Assembly (NCBI RefSeq): GCF_001894825.1
Contig: NZ_BCWY01000004.1
Span: 62,001 to 126,000, forward strand
Direction: 5' to 3'
Length of the DNA stretch: 64,000 bases
DNA from: Rhodococcus jostii NBRC 16295
Lineage (GTDB): Bacteria; Actinomycetota; Actinomycetes; Mycobacteriales; Mycobacteriaceae
In this document: piece after piece, positions 18,005 to 26,651 of the stretch
Layout of the letters: each line of letters opens with the position of its first letter
Position numbering within the stretch: the stretch's first letter is position 1
The notes under the pieces: generated by a model
Databases searched by the model: none
What the model was told of the DNA's origin: nothing
The model's input: the letters and a program-made list of their open reading frames with translations, nothing else
Translations under genes and position numbers: made by a program

Positions 18005-19165
18005 ATGGCGCGCAACAGTGCCGTTGACGGCGACGAAGTCCGGATGATCGAAGTGGGGTCGGCACCAACGCGTTTCGCGCGAGGGTGGCACTGCCTGGGT
18101 CTGGCGAAGACCTTCAGGGACGGCGCCCCGCATCAGGTCGACGCGTTCGGCACGTCCCTGGTGGTGTTCGAGACCTCGGACGGGACGCTCAGTGTGCTCG
18201 ACGCCTACTGCCGTCACATGGGTGGCAACCTGGCGCACGGCACCGTGAAGGGCGACTCCATCGCCTGCCCGTTCCACGACTGGCGCTGGGGCGGCAACGG
18301 CAAGTGCACGGGAATCCCGTACGCGCGCCGTGTCCCGCCGCTGGCGCGGACCCGGGCCTGGACGACCATCGAGCGCAACGGCCAGCTCTACGTCTGGAAC
18401 GACCCGCAGGGCAACCCGCCGCCCGCCGACGTGACGATTCCCGAGATCGAGGGATTCGGTTCCTCGGAATGGACCGACTGGACCTGGAATTCACTGCTCG
18501 TCGAGGGTTCGCACTGCCGCGAGATCGTCGACAACGTCGTCGACATGGCCCACTTCTACTACGTTCACTTCTCGTTCCCGCGCTACTTCAAGAACGTCTT
18601 CGAAGGGCACGTGGCCACCCAGTACATGCAGTCGACGCCCCGCCACGACATCTCGGTGGGCACCAGCTACGACGACCCCAACTCCACGCTGCGCTCGGAC
18701 GCGTCGTACTTCGGCCCGTCGTACATGATCGACAAGCTGTGGAGCGAGGCGAACGGCATGATGATCGAGACGGTGCTGATCAACTGTCACTACCCGGTCA
18801 GCGCCGATTCGTTCGTGCTGCAGTGGGGTGCCATGGTCAAGAAGCCCGAGGGGCTGACCGACGAGATGGCGAACGGCATGGCGGCGCAGTTCGCCGAGGG
18901 CGTCGAGCTCGGATTCAAGCAGGACGTCGACATCTGGCTGAACAAGTCGCGCATCGACAACCCGCTGCTGTCGGAGGAGGACGGGCCCGTCTATCAGCTG
19001 CGCCGCTGGTACCAGCAGTTCTACGTGGACGTCGAGGACATCACCGACGACATGACCAAGCGCTTCGAGTTCGAGATCGACACCACCAGGGCAGTGCAGA
19101 GCTGGGAGGCGGAGGTTGCCGACAACCTCGCCAACGGCGTCGTGCCGCTCGACACCAACGCCTGA
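18005..19165 (+). CDS. kshA: Rieske oxygenase, 3-ketosteroid 9alpha-hydroxylase oxygenase subunit (KshA family)
   Basis: ATG 18005 follows GGCGGAGGTAGAC; 386 residues, the usual KshA length. The Rieske [2Fe-2S] ligands are visible as C69-x-H71 and C88-x2-H91. The mononuclear-iron region N177-V-V-D-M-A-H183-FYYV-H188 and the following FPRYFKNVFEGHVATQY match the KshA family. KshA hydroxylates ring-B carbon 9 of 3-ketosteroids, which with KstD opens ring B. It needs the reductase KshB, which is not encoded in the window. The downstream HsaA, HsaC, HsaB and KstD genes support a steroid or similar polycyclic substrate. Confidence 0.85.
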   Translation: MARNSAVDGDEVRMIEVGSAPTRFARGWHCLGLAKTFRDGAPHQVDAFGTSLVVFETSDGTLSVLDAYCRHMGGNLAHGTVKGDSIACPFHDWRWGGNGKCTGIPYARRVPPLARTRAWTTIERNGQLYVWNDPQGNPPPADVTIPEIEGFGSSEWTDWTWNSLLVEGSHCREIVDNVVDMAHFYYVHFSFPRYFKNVFEGHVATQYMQSTPRHDISVGTSYDDPNSTLRSDASYFGPSYMIDKLWSEANGMMIETVLINCHYPVSADSFVLQWGAMVKKPEGLTDEMANGMAAQFAEGVELGFKQDVDIWLNKSRIDNPLLSEEDGPVYQLRRWYQQFYVDVEDITDDMTKRFEFEIDTTRAVQSWEAEVADNLANGVVPLDTNA

Positions 19166-19193
19166 TCCTGCACAGAGTAGAAGGACACGACAG

Positions 19194-20375
19194 ATGACCC
19201 ACGAGGTTCTCGACAACATCATGGCGATCGCGGATCAGCTCCGCGATCAGGCGCCCGAGGCCGAGCGGATCGGCCGGCTGCCCGACGACACGGCGAAGAA
19301 GCTCCGCGAGGCCGGGCCGATCAAGTTGCTGCAGCCCGCAAAGTACGGCGGTTTCGAGGCGCACCCGCGCGAATTCGCCGAGACGGTGATGGCGGCGGCG
19401 TCCCTCGACCCGGCCACCGGGTGGGTGTGCGGCATCGTCGGCGTGCACCCCTGGCAGTTGGCGTTCGCCGACCCGAAGGTGCAGGACGAGGTGTGGGGCT
19501 CCGACACCGACACCTGGATGGCCTCGCCGTACGCACCCACCGGGATCGCGACCCCGGTCGACGGCGGCTACCTCTTCAGCGGACGCTGGCAGTTCTCCTC
19601 GGGTACCGATCACTGCGACTGGATCTTCCTCGGCGCGATGCTCGGCGACAAGGACGGCGCCATGGCGCTGCCGCCGAAGATGCTGCACATGATCCTGCCG
19701 CGCAGCGACTACGAGATCGTCGAGGACTCGTGGAACGTCGTCGGGCTCAAGGGGACCGGTTCGAAGGACATCATCGTCCGGAACGCCTTCGTCCCCGACT
19801 ACCGGGTGATGGACGCCGACGAGGTGATGAACGGCACCGCGGTGCAGAAGTTCGGCCGCACCGAAACCCTGTACAACATGCCGTGGTCGACGATGTTCCC
19901 GCTCGGCATCTCCTCCGCCGTGGTGGGAATCGCGGAGGGAGCCTTGGCCGCTCACCTCGACTACCAGCGCGACCGCGTCGGCGCCCAGGGCACCGCGATC
20001 AAGGACGACCCGTACGTCCTGTTCGCCGTCGGTGAGGCGGCGGCCGACATCAACGCCGCCCGCCAGGAACTGCTCGCCAACGTCGACCGGATCTGGGACC
20101 TCGTCGAGTCGGGCCGGGAGGTCACGTTCGAGGACCGCGCGGCCGGACGCCGCACCCAGGTGCGGGCCGCCTGGCGCGCGGTCACCGCCGTCGACCAGAT
20201 CTTCGCCCGCTCCGGCGGCAACGCGCTGCGCATGGACAAGCCCCTGCAGCGGTACTGGCGGGACGCGCACGCCGGCCTGGCGCACGCGATCCACGTGCCG
20301 AGCACCGTGTACCACGCCTCGGCGCTCAGCTCGCTCGGCCTCGACCCGGCCGACAACCTCAAGTCGATGATCTGA
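19194..20375 (+). CDS. hsaA: Flavin-dependent monooxygenase, acyl-CoA-dehydrogenase fold (HsaA family)
   Basis: ATG 19194 follows AGAAGGACACGACAG; 393 residues, close to the 394 of mycobacterial HsaA. The sequence has the HsaA-type pattern: RRLPDDTAKKLREAG equivalent, LLQPAKYGGFEAHP, GWVCGIVGVHPWQLAF, GYLFSGRWQFSSGTDHCDW, VVGLKGTGSKDI and RYWRDAHAGLAHA. HsaA hydroxylates the phenolic ring A of the secosteroid (3-HSA) to a catechol using reduced flavin from HsaB. The next gene encodes a matching extradiol dioxygenase, 37 bases on. HsaB is encoded at 24106, outside this immediate run of genes. Confidence 0.85.
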   Translation: MTHEVLDNIMAIADQLRDQAPEAERIGRLPDDTAKKLREAGPIKLLQPAKYGGFEAHPREFAETVMAAASLDPATGWVCGIVGVHPWQLAFADPKVQDEVWGSDTDTWMASPYAPTGIATPVDGGYLFSGRWQFSSGTDHCDWIFLGAMLGDKDGAMALPPKMLHMILPRSDYEIVEDSWNVVGLKGTGSKDIIVRNAFVPDYRVMDADEVMNGTAVQKFGRTETLYNMPWSTMFPLGISSAVVGIAEGALAAHLDYQRDRVGAQGTAIKDDPYVLFAVGEAAADINAARQELLANVDRIWDLVESGREVTFEDRAAGRRTQVRAAWRAVTAVDQIFARSGGNALRMDKPLQRYWRDAHAGLAHAIHVPSTVYHASALSSLGLDPADNLKSMI

Positions 20376-20412
20376 CCGGCGTCGGACCTCGAAAACAGCA
20401 GAAGGACAACAC

Positions 20413-21318
20413 ATGACAGACATCAAGGGACTGGGCCACGTCAAGATCCAGACCAACGACCTGGAGCGCTGGCGCACCTTCGCGTTCGACGTCCTCGGAT
20501 TCGCCGAGGGCAGCGGGCCCGACGAGGACGCCCTCTACCTCCGGATGGACGAGCGGGCGGCGCGCATCGTGATCGTGCCGGGTGAGACGGACGAGGTCGT
20601 CACCATCGGGTGGGAGGTTCGCGATCACGCGGGCCTGGTTCGCGTCCAGGAAGCGGTCGAGGGCGCCGGTATCGCCGTCAAGCCGCTGTCGGTGGAGGAG
20701 GCCGACGCACGGCGCGTCGAAGAGGTCGTCACGTTCCAGGACCCGACCGGCGCGACGATCGAGATCTTCCACGGCGCCGTCCTCGACCACAGCCCGGTGG
20801 TCACCCCGTTCGGCGCGAAGTTCGTGACGGGGGCGCAGGGCCTCGGCCACGTGGTGCTGCCGGTGATGGACTTCAGCGGGGCATTCGATTTCTACACCGA
20901 GGTGCTCGGCTTCCTGCCCCGCGGCGCCTTCCGTATCCCGGCACCGCCGGAGTTCGGCCCGATGCGGGTGCGCTTCATGGGCGTCAACGAGCGTCACCAC
21001 AGCCTGGCGCTGTGCCCCGCACCGCACGGCGGCGCGCCGGGTCTGGTGCACATCATGGTGGAGGTCGACACGCTCGACGCCGTCGGGCAGGCGCTCGACC
21101 GCGTCGTGAAGGACGGATTCTCCGTCTCGTCGACCCTCGGTCGTCACACCAACGACAAGATGGTGTCGTTCTACGTGCGGGCGCCCGGCGGCTGGGACAT
21201 CGAGTTCGGCACCGACGGCATGAAGGTGGATGAGAAGTACTACTCCGCGGAGGAGATCACCGCCGACAGTTACTGGGGCCACGACTGGTCCGGAAGCGAA
21301 CCGCTGGCGGCGATGTAA
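20413..21318 (+). CDS. hsaC: Extradiol ring-cleavage dioxygenase (HsaC family)
   Basis: 301 residues in two vicinal-oxygen-chelate modules. The C-terminal catalytic module carries Fe(II) ligands H146 (GLGHVVLP), H213 (LVHIMVEV) and E264 (WDIEFG), with H196 and TLGRHTND forming the active site. The layout matches HsaC and BphC type I extradiol dioxygenases, which split the catechol made by HsaA (4,9-DSHA). The ending SYWGHDW also fits HsaC. The meta-cleavage hydrolase HsaD that would normally follow is absent here. Confidence 0.85.
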   Translation: MTDIKGLGHVKIQTNDLERWRTFAFDVLGFAEGSGPDEDALYLRMDERAARIVIVPGETDEVVTIGWEVRDHAGLVRVQEAVEGAGIAVKPLSVEEADARRVEEVVTFQDPTGATIEIFHGAVLDHSPVVTPFGAKFVTGAQGLGHVVLPVMDFSGAFDFYTEVLGFLPRGAFRIPAPPEFGPMRVRFMGVNERHHSLALCPAPHGGAPGLVHIMVEVDTLDAVGQALDRVVKDGFSVSSTLGRHTNDKMVSFYVRAPGGWDIEFGTDGMKVDEKYYSAEEITADSYWGHDWSGSEPLAAM

Positions 21319-21404
21319 ACGGGTGTCTGGGCTCGGTGCGCGTATCCAACGATGCGCGCGCCGGGCCTTTTGCCTGTTCGGGGACGTGCGAGAAGCGCTA
21401 TTGC

Positions 21405-21424
21405 AAATAGGCATATGCCTATTT
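21405..21424. promoter_or_regulatory. Perfect 20-bp palindrome upstream of IclR gene, candidate operator
   Basis: AAATAGGCATATGCCTATTT is a perfect, AT-rich palindrome in otherwise GC-rich DNA, 65 to 84 bases before the IclR start. It is a likely operator of that regulator (autoregulation and possibly cluster control). Confidence 0.65.
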
Positions 21425-21488
21425 ATAGTAAGTGTCGCCAGTCACACACCGCGACGCCGCATCGAGCAGCGCCGCTACGGAGGTCCCC

Positions 21489-22280
21489 ATGACTACGACA
21501 CTCAGCCCCACCCCCACCGCCGGACTCGATCGCGCCGCACTACTCCTCGACGCGTTCGACGGTCCGGGCAGGCTCACGCTCGCGCAGATCGTGCGCCGCA
21601 CGGGGCTTCCGCGATCCTCCGCGCACCGGATGCTCGAACGTCTCGTCCAGCTGAGGTGGCTCCGCCGGGAAGGCCGGGACTACGAGCTCGGCATGCGACT
21701 GTTCGAACTCGGGTCGCTGGCCGTACACCAGGACCGTCTGCACCGGGCGGCGCTGCCGTTCCTGCACGAACTCCATCGCCTCACCGGGCACGCCGTGCAT
21801 CTCGCGGTGCTCGAGGGGATCGACGTCGTCTACCTGGAGAAGATCGCCGGACGGTTCGGGGTCGGGCTGCCGTCCCGGGTCGGGGGCCGCCAGCCGGCGC
21901 ACTGCACGAGCGTCGGCAAGGTGCTGCTCGCACACTCGCCGGAGTCCGTGGTCGACCGCGTCGTCGAGGCGGGGCTGCCGCGCAGCACACGCTTCAGCAT
22001 CGACTCGCCCGCGGCGTTCCGTGCCGAACTGCAGAAGACCCGCGAGCGGGGAGCGGCGTACGACCGGGAAGAGGACCTCGTCGGCGTCAGCTGTGTCGCC
22101 GTGCCCGTCGGCACCGAGGACAACGTGGTGGCGGCCATCTCGGTCTGCGGTCCGAGCAGCCAGATCAAGCTCGATCACCGCCTGACCGCGCCGATTCGCA
22201 TGTCCGCCAAGGGCACCTGGCGTAATTACATGTCGACCGCGACACCGGCCGCCGGACGCACCGACCGATACTCCGCCTGA
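21489..22280 (+). CDS. IclR-family transcriptional regulator
   Basis: ATG 21489 follows GGAGGTCCCC; 263 residues. An N-terminal winged helix-turn-helix (LTLAQIVRRTGLPRSSAHRMLERLVQLRWL) is followed by the IclR effector domain (ELHRLTGHAVHLAVLEGIDVVYLEKI, GRQPAHCTSVGKVLLAH, DREEDLVGVSCVAVPV). Its position among KshA, HsaA, HsaC and the esterase genes suggests that it controls this catabolic cluster. The 20-base palindrome upstream is the probable binding site. The effector is unknown. Confidence 0.9.
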   Translation: MTTTLSPTPTAGLDRAALLLDAFDGPGRLTLAQIVRRTGLPRSSAHRMLERLVQLRWLRREGRDYELGMRLFELGSLAVHQDRLHRAALPFLHELHRLTGHAVHLAVLEGIDVVYLEKIAGRFGVGLPSRVGGRQPAHCTSVGKVLLAHSPESVVDRVVEAGLPRSTRFSIDSPAAFRAELQKTRERGAAYDREEDLVGVSCVAVPVGTEDNVVAAISVCGPSSQIKLDHRLTAPIRMSAKGTWRNYMSTATPAAGRTDRYSA

Positions 22281-22298
22281 GACGACCGAGGAGTACAG

Positions 22299-23243
22299 AT
22301 GCCGCTCGACGAGCAGGCCGCGACCATTCTCCGGGGCTTGAACGAGAACTTTCCCCGGGTGGAGACGATGACGGGCGCCGAGGCCCGCGCGGCGACGAAA
22401 GCGGGACGCAAGGCCGCCGTGGACCCCGAATCGGTCGGCAGCGTGCAGGACCGGGAGATCCCCGGTGCGGCCGGGCCGATCGCGGTGCGGATCTATGCGC
22501 CGGCGACACAGTCTGCGGAGCCTCTGCCCGTCGTCGTCTTCTTCCACGGCGGCGGGTTCGTGATCTGCGACCTCGACAGCCACGACGGCTTCTGCCGCGC
22601 GATGTGCAACGGGATCGGCGCCGTCGTCGTCTCCGTCGACTATCGCCTGGCCCCGGAAGCGCAGTGGCCCGCGGCGGCGGACGACGCCTACGCCGCCACC
22701 TGCTGGGTCGCGCGGCACGCCGGTGAACTCGGCGCCGACCCGGATCGTCTCCTCGTCGCCGGCGACAGCAGCGGGGGCAACCTCGCGGCCGTCGCCGCGC
22801 TGATGGCCCGCGATCGGTCGACGCCGTCCGTCGTCGGACAGTTACTGATGTACCCCGTGATCGAACCGGTCTTCGACACCGAGTCGTACGAGGAGTTCGC
22901 GGAGGGTCACTTCCTCACCCGCTCTGCGATGCAATGGTATTGGGATCAGTACCTGCCCACTCACCGCGACGGCGCACCCGCCTACGCCGCCCCGGTGCGG
23001 GCCGAGGATCTCGGCGGACTCCCGCCCGCGATCGTGATCACCGCCGAACGCGATCCGCTCCGGTACGAGGGTGAGAAGTATGCCGCGGCGCTCGCCGACG
23101 CCGGTGTGCCCGTGCACTGCAGGCGGGTCGAGGGAATGTTCCACGGATTCTTGACGATCGACGCGATGACCGCGGCGCAAACCGAGCGGCGGGAGCTGTG
23201 GCCGCGGCTCCGTGCCCTCGCGGCCGTGCGGGCCCGAAACTAG
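22299..23243 (+). CDS. Alpha/beta hydrolase, hormone-sensitive-lipase (HSL) family
   Basis: 314 residues, ATG after GAGGAGTACAG. It shows the HSL oxyanion motif HGGGF (83-87), nucleophile motif GDSSGGN (155-161, Ser157), acid region ERDPLR and catalytic-His motif GMFHGF. This is an esterase of the LipN/LipI/LipH type. It is not the meta-cleavage hydrolase HsaD, which lacks HGGG and is built differently. It may hydrolyse a steroid ester or an ester or lactone made by the Baeyer-Villiger enzyme. It ends 4 bases into the convergent PadR gene. Confidence 0.88.
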   Translation: MPLDEQAATILRGLNENFPRVETMTGAEARAATKAGRKAAVDPESVGSVQDREIPGAAGPIAVRIYAPATQSAEPLPVVVFFHGGGFVICDLDSHDGFCRAMCNGIGAVVVSVDYRLAPEAQWPAAADDAYAATCWVARHAGELGADPDRLLVAGDSSGGNLAAVAALMARDRSTPSVVGQLLMYPVIEPVFDTESYEEFAEGHFLTRSAMQWYWDQYLPTHRDGAPAYAAPVRAEDLGGLPPAIVITAERDPLRYEGEKYAAALADAGVPVHCRRVEGMFHGFLTIDAMTAAQTERRELWPRLRALAAVRARN

Positions 23244-23977
23244 TCTTCGCGCTCCGCCTCGTCGTCCGCGTCCCGGGCCGCCTTCATCGCGGCCTGGTAC
23301 TCCTGCTGCGCTTCGCGGGAGCGCCGGATCGAATGTGATGCGGTCGGTTTCGGCACACCGGGATGTTCCGGCGTGCCCTCGCCGTGCATCCGCTCGACGG
23401 CCTCGTCGATGTCGGCGAGCATCTGCTTCGCCAGTTCGCTCTCGGCCGCGTAGTACCGCTCGGACCACTTGTTGACCATGTGCGCGAACGCCCACGTGGG
23501 TTCGACGTCGGAGTCGCGGGCGTCGAGTGCGGCCTGCCTGCTCATCCCCTCCACATACGAGATGTGCTCTTTCAGAGCATCTTTGAGCTGCTCCGGCTCG
23601 GTGAGGTGACCGAGCCACATGCGCAGCATCACCCCGTGCTTGAGGACGGGTGGATCGATCGGCGCCTCCCGCGCCCAGCTGCGCATGACGGCCATGCCCG
23701 CATCCGTGATCTTGTACAGCCGCTTGGGTTTCACCCGGGCCTCGTCGTCCACGACGGTCCGGGAGGTCACGTACCCCAGGTCTTCCAGCTTCTTCAGCTC
23801 CGAGTACACCTGGCTGAAGGACGGGCTCCAGTAGAAGAACCGAACACTGTACGAGGCCCATTTCTTCAGGTCGTAGCCGGACAGCTCCTCGCCGAACGAC
23901 AAGATGCCGAGCACCGGCCAGCTCGTGGAGCGGAGGCCGGCGAACCCGGAACTCTGTGTGGGGTCGGACGAAGGCAT
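23240..23977 (-). CDS. PadR-family transcriptional regulator
   Basis: 245 residues. The N-terminal winged helix follows the PadR pattern (SWPVLGILSFGEELSGYDLKKW, SQVYSELKKLEDLGYVTSRTV, KRLYKITDAGMAVMRSW), with an all-helical C-terminal dimerisation part (Vir-type) and a charged Arg/Glu-rich tail. It faces away from the HsaB gene, with about 130 bases between the starts, so it is a candidate repressor of hsaB-kstD in response to an aromatic or steroid intermediate. The start ATG has a poor ribosome site, but a GATAAG box lies 8 bases before it, so a leaderless transcript is possible. Confidence 0.87.
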   Translation of the reverse strand: MPSSDPTQSSGFAGLRSTSWPVLGILSFGEELSGYDLKKWASYSVRFFYWSPSFSQVYSELKKLEDLGYVTSRTVVDDEARVKPKRLYKITDAGMAVMRSWAREAPIDPPVLKHGVMLRMWLGHLTEPEQLKDALKEHISYVEGMSRQAALDARDSDVEPTWAFAHMVNKWSERYYAAESELAKQMLADIDEAVERMHGEGTPEHPGVPKPTASHSIRRSREAQQEYQAAMKAARDADDEAERED

Positions 23978-24105
23978 TTCCCGAGCTTATCAACCGAGCG
24001 TTCGGGCGCAGGCTTGCGAAAGGCTGCCGCTGGGTGGGACGGGGTGTTCCGCGCGACGGCTGCCGCGGCGAGGCTGATCGCAACCCGTCGATCCGAGGAG
24101 ACACG

Positions 24106-24624
24106 ATGACACGTACCGAAGAACCCGTGCCGCCGGTGGTGCGAGGCTTCGACCCCGCCGAGCTCAGGTCGGTGCTCGGGCATTTCTGCACCGGGGTCAC
24201 GGTGATCACCGCACACGACGGTGACACCCCGCACGGCTTCACGTGCCAGTCGTTCGTGTCGCTGTCGCTGGACCCGCCGTACGTGTCGTTCAGCCCCGCG
24301 CGGACGTCGACCAGCTGGCCGCGGCTGCGGGCGAGCGAACACGTCTGCGTCAACGTCCTCGCCCACGACCAGCGGGACGTGTGCGGGACGTTCGCGACCA
24401 GCGGCGCCGACAAGTTCGCCGACGTGGGGTGGTCGCACGCAGGCAACGGCGCCCCGGCGCTGGACGGTGTACTGGCACAGGTACAGGCGACCGTCGAATT
24501 CGAGCACGACGCGGGAGACCACACCATCGTCGTCGCGCGGGTCACCGGACTGGACGTGCTGAGGGACGTGCCTCCGCTCCTGGTGTACCGCGGCGGGCTC
24601 GGCATCTTCACCGCCGCCACGTAG
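24106..24624 (+). CDS. hsaB: Flavin reductase component (HsaB family)
   Basis: ATG 24106 follows CGAGGAGACACG; 172 residues. The flavin-reductase-like FMN-binding split barrel is clear: LRSVLGHFCTGVTVITAHDG, GFTCQSFVSLSLDPPYVSF, VNVLAHDQRDVCGTFA and LLVYRGGLGIF. HsaB supplies reduced FMN to HsaA. The family also serves 4-hydroxyphenylacetate and nitrilotriacetate oxygenases, but HsaA and HsaC in the same cluster make HsaB the best reading. It is slightly shorter than mycobacterial HsaB at the C-terminus. Confidence 0.82.
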   Translation: MTRTEEPVPPVVRGFDPAELRSVLGHFCTGVTVITAHDGDTPHGFTCQSFVSLSLDPPYVSFSPARTSTSWPRLRASEHVCVNVLAHDQRDVCGTFATSGADKFADVGWSHAGNGAPALDGVLAQVQATVEFEHDAGDHTIVVARVTGLDVLRDVPPLLVYRGGLGIFTAAT

Positions 24625-24716
24625 CCGCGTTGTCTCCCGCTCGGCGGGAAGGACTGTGGGAAACAGCAATTGACACCGGCAGAGTGTGATCGAGACCACT
24701 TCGGAAGGTGTGCACG

Positions 24717-26384
24717 ATGAGCGTAGACGAGCAGAACTGGGACCGGGAGGTCGATCTCCTGGTGATCGGCAGCGGTGCGGGCGGAATGACCGCCGCCCTC
24801 GCCGGTGCCGAGCGAGGACTCGACACCCTCGTCGTCGAAAAGTCCGGGGTGTACGGCGGTTCGACCGCACTGTCCGGTGGCGCCCTGTGGATCCCGAACT
24901 CGCCGATCCTCGTCCGCGAAGGCCGGGTCGACGACCCCGACGACGTCCGCGAGTACCTGGAGTCCATCGTCGGCGACAGCGTGCCGGCCGAACGCCTCGA
25001 CGCGTACATCGAGCAGGGGCCCGCGATGATGAGGTTCTTCGAACAGGACTGCCCGCATCTCCGGTTCTCCTGGTGCGAGGACTATTCCGACTACCACCCC
25101 GAGAACGTCGGCGGCCGGCCGAAGGGGCGGACGGTCGAACCGCTGCCGTTCGACATGAACCAGCTCGGTGCCGACCGCGAACTGCAGCGCCCGAACTCCC
25201 TCGCGATGCCGGGTGGGCTGTACATGACGTCGACCGAGTTCCGTCACCTCAACATGTTCTTCCGCACGTGGGCCGGTCGCCGGACCGCGCTGGGTGTCGG
25301 CTGGCGTTCGGTGCTGGCGATGGTGCGGCGCAGGCGGATGGAGACGCTGGGCCAGGCGCTCGTCGGCCGGCTGCGGCTGACGCTGCAGGAGGCGGGGGTG
25401 CCGCTGTGGCTGAACTCCCCGCTGAAGAGCCTGATCACGGACGAATCGGGGGCCGTGACCGGCGCGGTCGTCGAATCCGGGGATCGGGAACTGCGTATCC
25501 GCGCCCGCCGCGGCGTCATGATGGCCACCGGCGGATTCGAGCAGAGCGAGGAGATGCGCAAGCGGTACCTCCGCGAGGGTGGCAAGGACAACTACAGCGC
25601 CGGCTCGCCCGACAACACCGGTGACGGAATCGTGGCCGGCGAGCAGGTCGGCGCCGCCGTCGACCTGATGGACGACGCCTGGTGGATGCCGTCGTTCCGG
25701 CGGCCGGACGGCATCATGCACGTCCTCGTGTCGGAGCGGTCGATCCCGCCGTCGCTGATCGTCGACCAGAACGCCAAGCGGTTCACCAACGAGGCGTCCC
25801 CGTACGTGTCGTTCGTCCACGACCAGATCGCCGGCGGTCACGACCCCGTGTGGTTCGTGTTCGACTCGAAGGCGAAGAGCCGCTACCAGTTCGGTGGTGT
25901 GATGCCCGGTCAGAAGTTCCCGGCCGAATGGTTCGAGACGGGGCTGATGCTGCGCGCCGCGACGATCGGCGAACTGGCGCAGCAGATGAGCGTTCCCGCG
26001 GACTCGCTGTCGGCGGAGATCGCCCGGTTCAACGGGTTCGCCCGGGCGGGAGTCGACGCCGACTTCGGTCGCGGAGACAGCGCGTACGACCGCTACTACG
26101 GCGACCCTCGGCTGCCCAACCCGACGATGGACGAGGTGGACAAGGCACCGTATTACGCGGTGCGGATGGAAGCCGGCGACCTCGGCACCAAGGGCGGCCT
26201 TGTGTGCAACGAGCACAGCCAGGTGCTGAGCGGCAGCGGCGAACCCATACCCGGTCTCTACGCCACCGGAAACACGTCGGCATCCGTGATGGGCAACGAC
26301 TACGCCGGTGCGGGCGCGACGATCGGTCCCGCGATGGTGTTCGGCTGGATCGGCGCCCGTCATGCAGCAGGGGCGGTGAGCTGA
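24717..26384 (+). CDS. kstD: FAD-dependent 3-ketosteroid dehydrogenase (KstD family)
   Basis: ATG 24717 follows GGAAGGTGTGCACG; 555 residues. An N-terminal FAD motif (VDLLVIGSGAGGMTAALAGAERG) and the C-terminal KstD signature (PYYAVRMEAGDLGTKGGL...GLYATGNTSASVMGNDYAGAGATIGPAMVFG) are present. KstD introduces the ring-A delta-1 double bond of 3-ketosteroids; close relatives are delta-4(5alpha)-dehydrogenases and fumarate-reductase-like enzymes. With KshA it would open ring B. The following small gene starts right after its stop, so they are one transcript. Confidence 0.83.
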   Translation: MSVDEQNWDREVDLLVIGSGAGGMTAALAGAERGLDTLVVEKSGVYGGSTALSGGALWIPNSPILVREGRVDDPDDVREYLESIVGDSVPAERLDAYIEQGPAMMRFFEQDCPHLRFSWCEDYSDYHPENVGGRPKGRTVEPLPFDMNQLGADRELQRPNSLAMPGGLYMTSTEFRHLNMFFRTWAGRRTALGVGWRSVLAMVRRRRMETLGQALVGRLRLTLQEAGVPLWLNSPLKSLITDESGAVTGAVVESGDRELRIRARRGVMMATGGFEQSEEMRKRYLREGGKDNYSAGSPDNTGDGIVAGEQVGAAVDLMDDAWWMPSFRRPDGIMHVLVSERSIPPSLIVDQNAKRFTNEASPYVSFVHDQIAGGHDPVWFVFDSKAKSRYQFGGVMPGQKFPAEWFETGLMLRAATIGELAQQMSVPADSLSAEIARFNGFARAGVDADFGRGDSAYDRYYGDPRLPNPTMDEVDKAPYYAVRMEAGDLGTKGGLVCNEHSQVLSGSGEPIPGLYATGNTSASVMGNDYAGAGATIGPAMVFGWIGARHAAGAVS

Positions 26385-26639
26385 GTGCTTCCCGTCGAAT
26401 GCCGGCGCTGCGGCAACGCGGTGCTCGTGGAGAAGTACAGCGAGGCGCACACCAGCGTGCAGTGGCTGGACGACGCCGAGCAGAGGTGCCCGGAGTTCGC
26501 GTCGCGCGCCGAGGCGGGGGAGCACTCGATGTTCGTTCCCACCTGCGGTGCATTGCGCGGATCGATCGACGACGCGGTGGAGGACGGGCGGGTGGGGCTG
26601 TCCCTGCGCAGCTACCCGACTCCCGGCCGCCTGGACTAG
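26385..26639 (+). CDS. Small cysteine-containing protein, 84 residues
   Basis: GTG 26385 directly follows the kstD stop codon. The protein has four cysteines as CRRC (positions 6 and 9) plus two singles (near 35 and 54), which could bind zinc or an iron-sulfur cluster, though the spacing is not a standard ferredoxin or zinc ribbon. I recognise no family. Tight placement between kstD and the SDR gene, 12 bases before the latter, suggests an accessory role in the steroid-type pathway, perhaps as a partner of an oxidoreductase. This is inference from position only. Confidence 0.65.
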   Translation: MLPVECRRCGNAVLVEKYSEAHTSVQWLDDAEQRCPEFASRAEAGEHSMFVPTCGALRGSIDDAVEDGRVGLSLRSYPTPGRLD

Positions 26640-26651
26640 AGAGGACAACCG

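Noticed and set aside
22299-23243. Calling this hydrolase HsaD, the meta-cleavage hydrolase
   Set aside because: It has the HGGG and GDSSGG motifs of the HSL family, which HsaD does not have.
26385-26639. Calling the small Cys protein a ferredoxin
   Set aside because: The spacing of the four cysteines fits neither [2Fe-2S] nor [4Fe-4S] ferredoxins; left unclassified.
22842-26648. A 1268-codon open frame on the minus strand
   Set aside because: It lies opposite or out of frame with the esterase, PadR, HsaB and KstD genes, which have clear family motifs. Its translation is Arg/His/Pro-rich low-information sequence typical of antisense frames in high-GC DNA.
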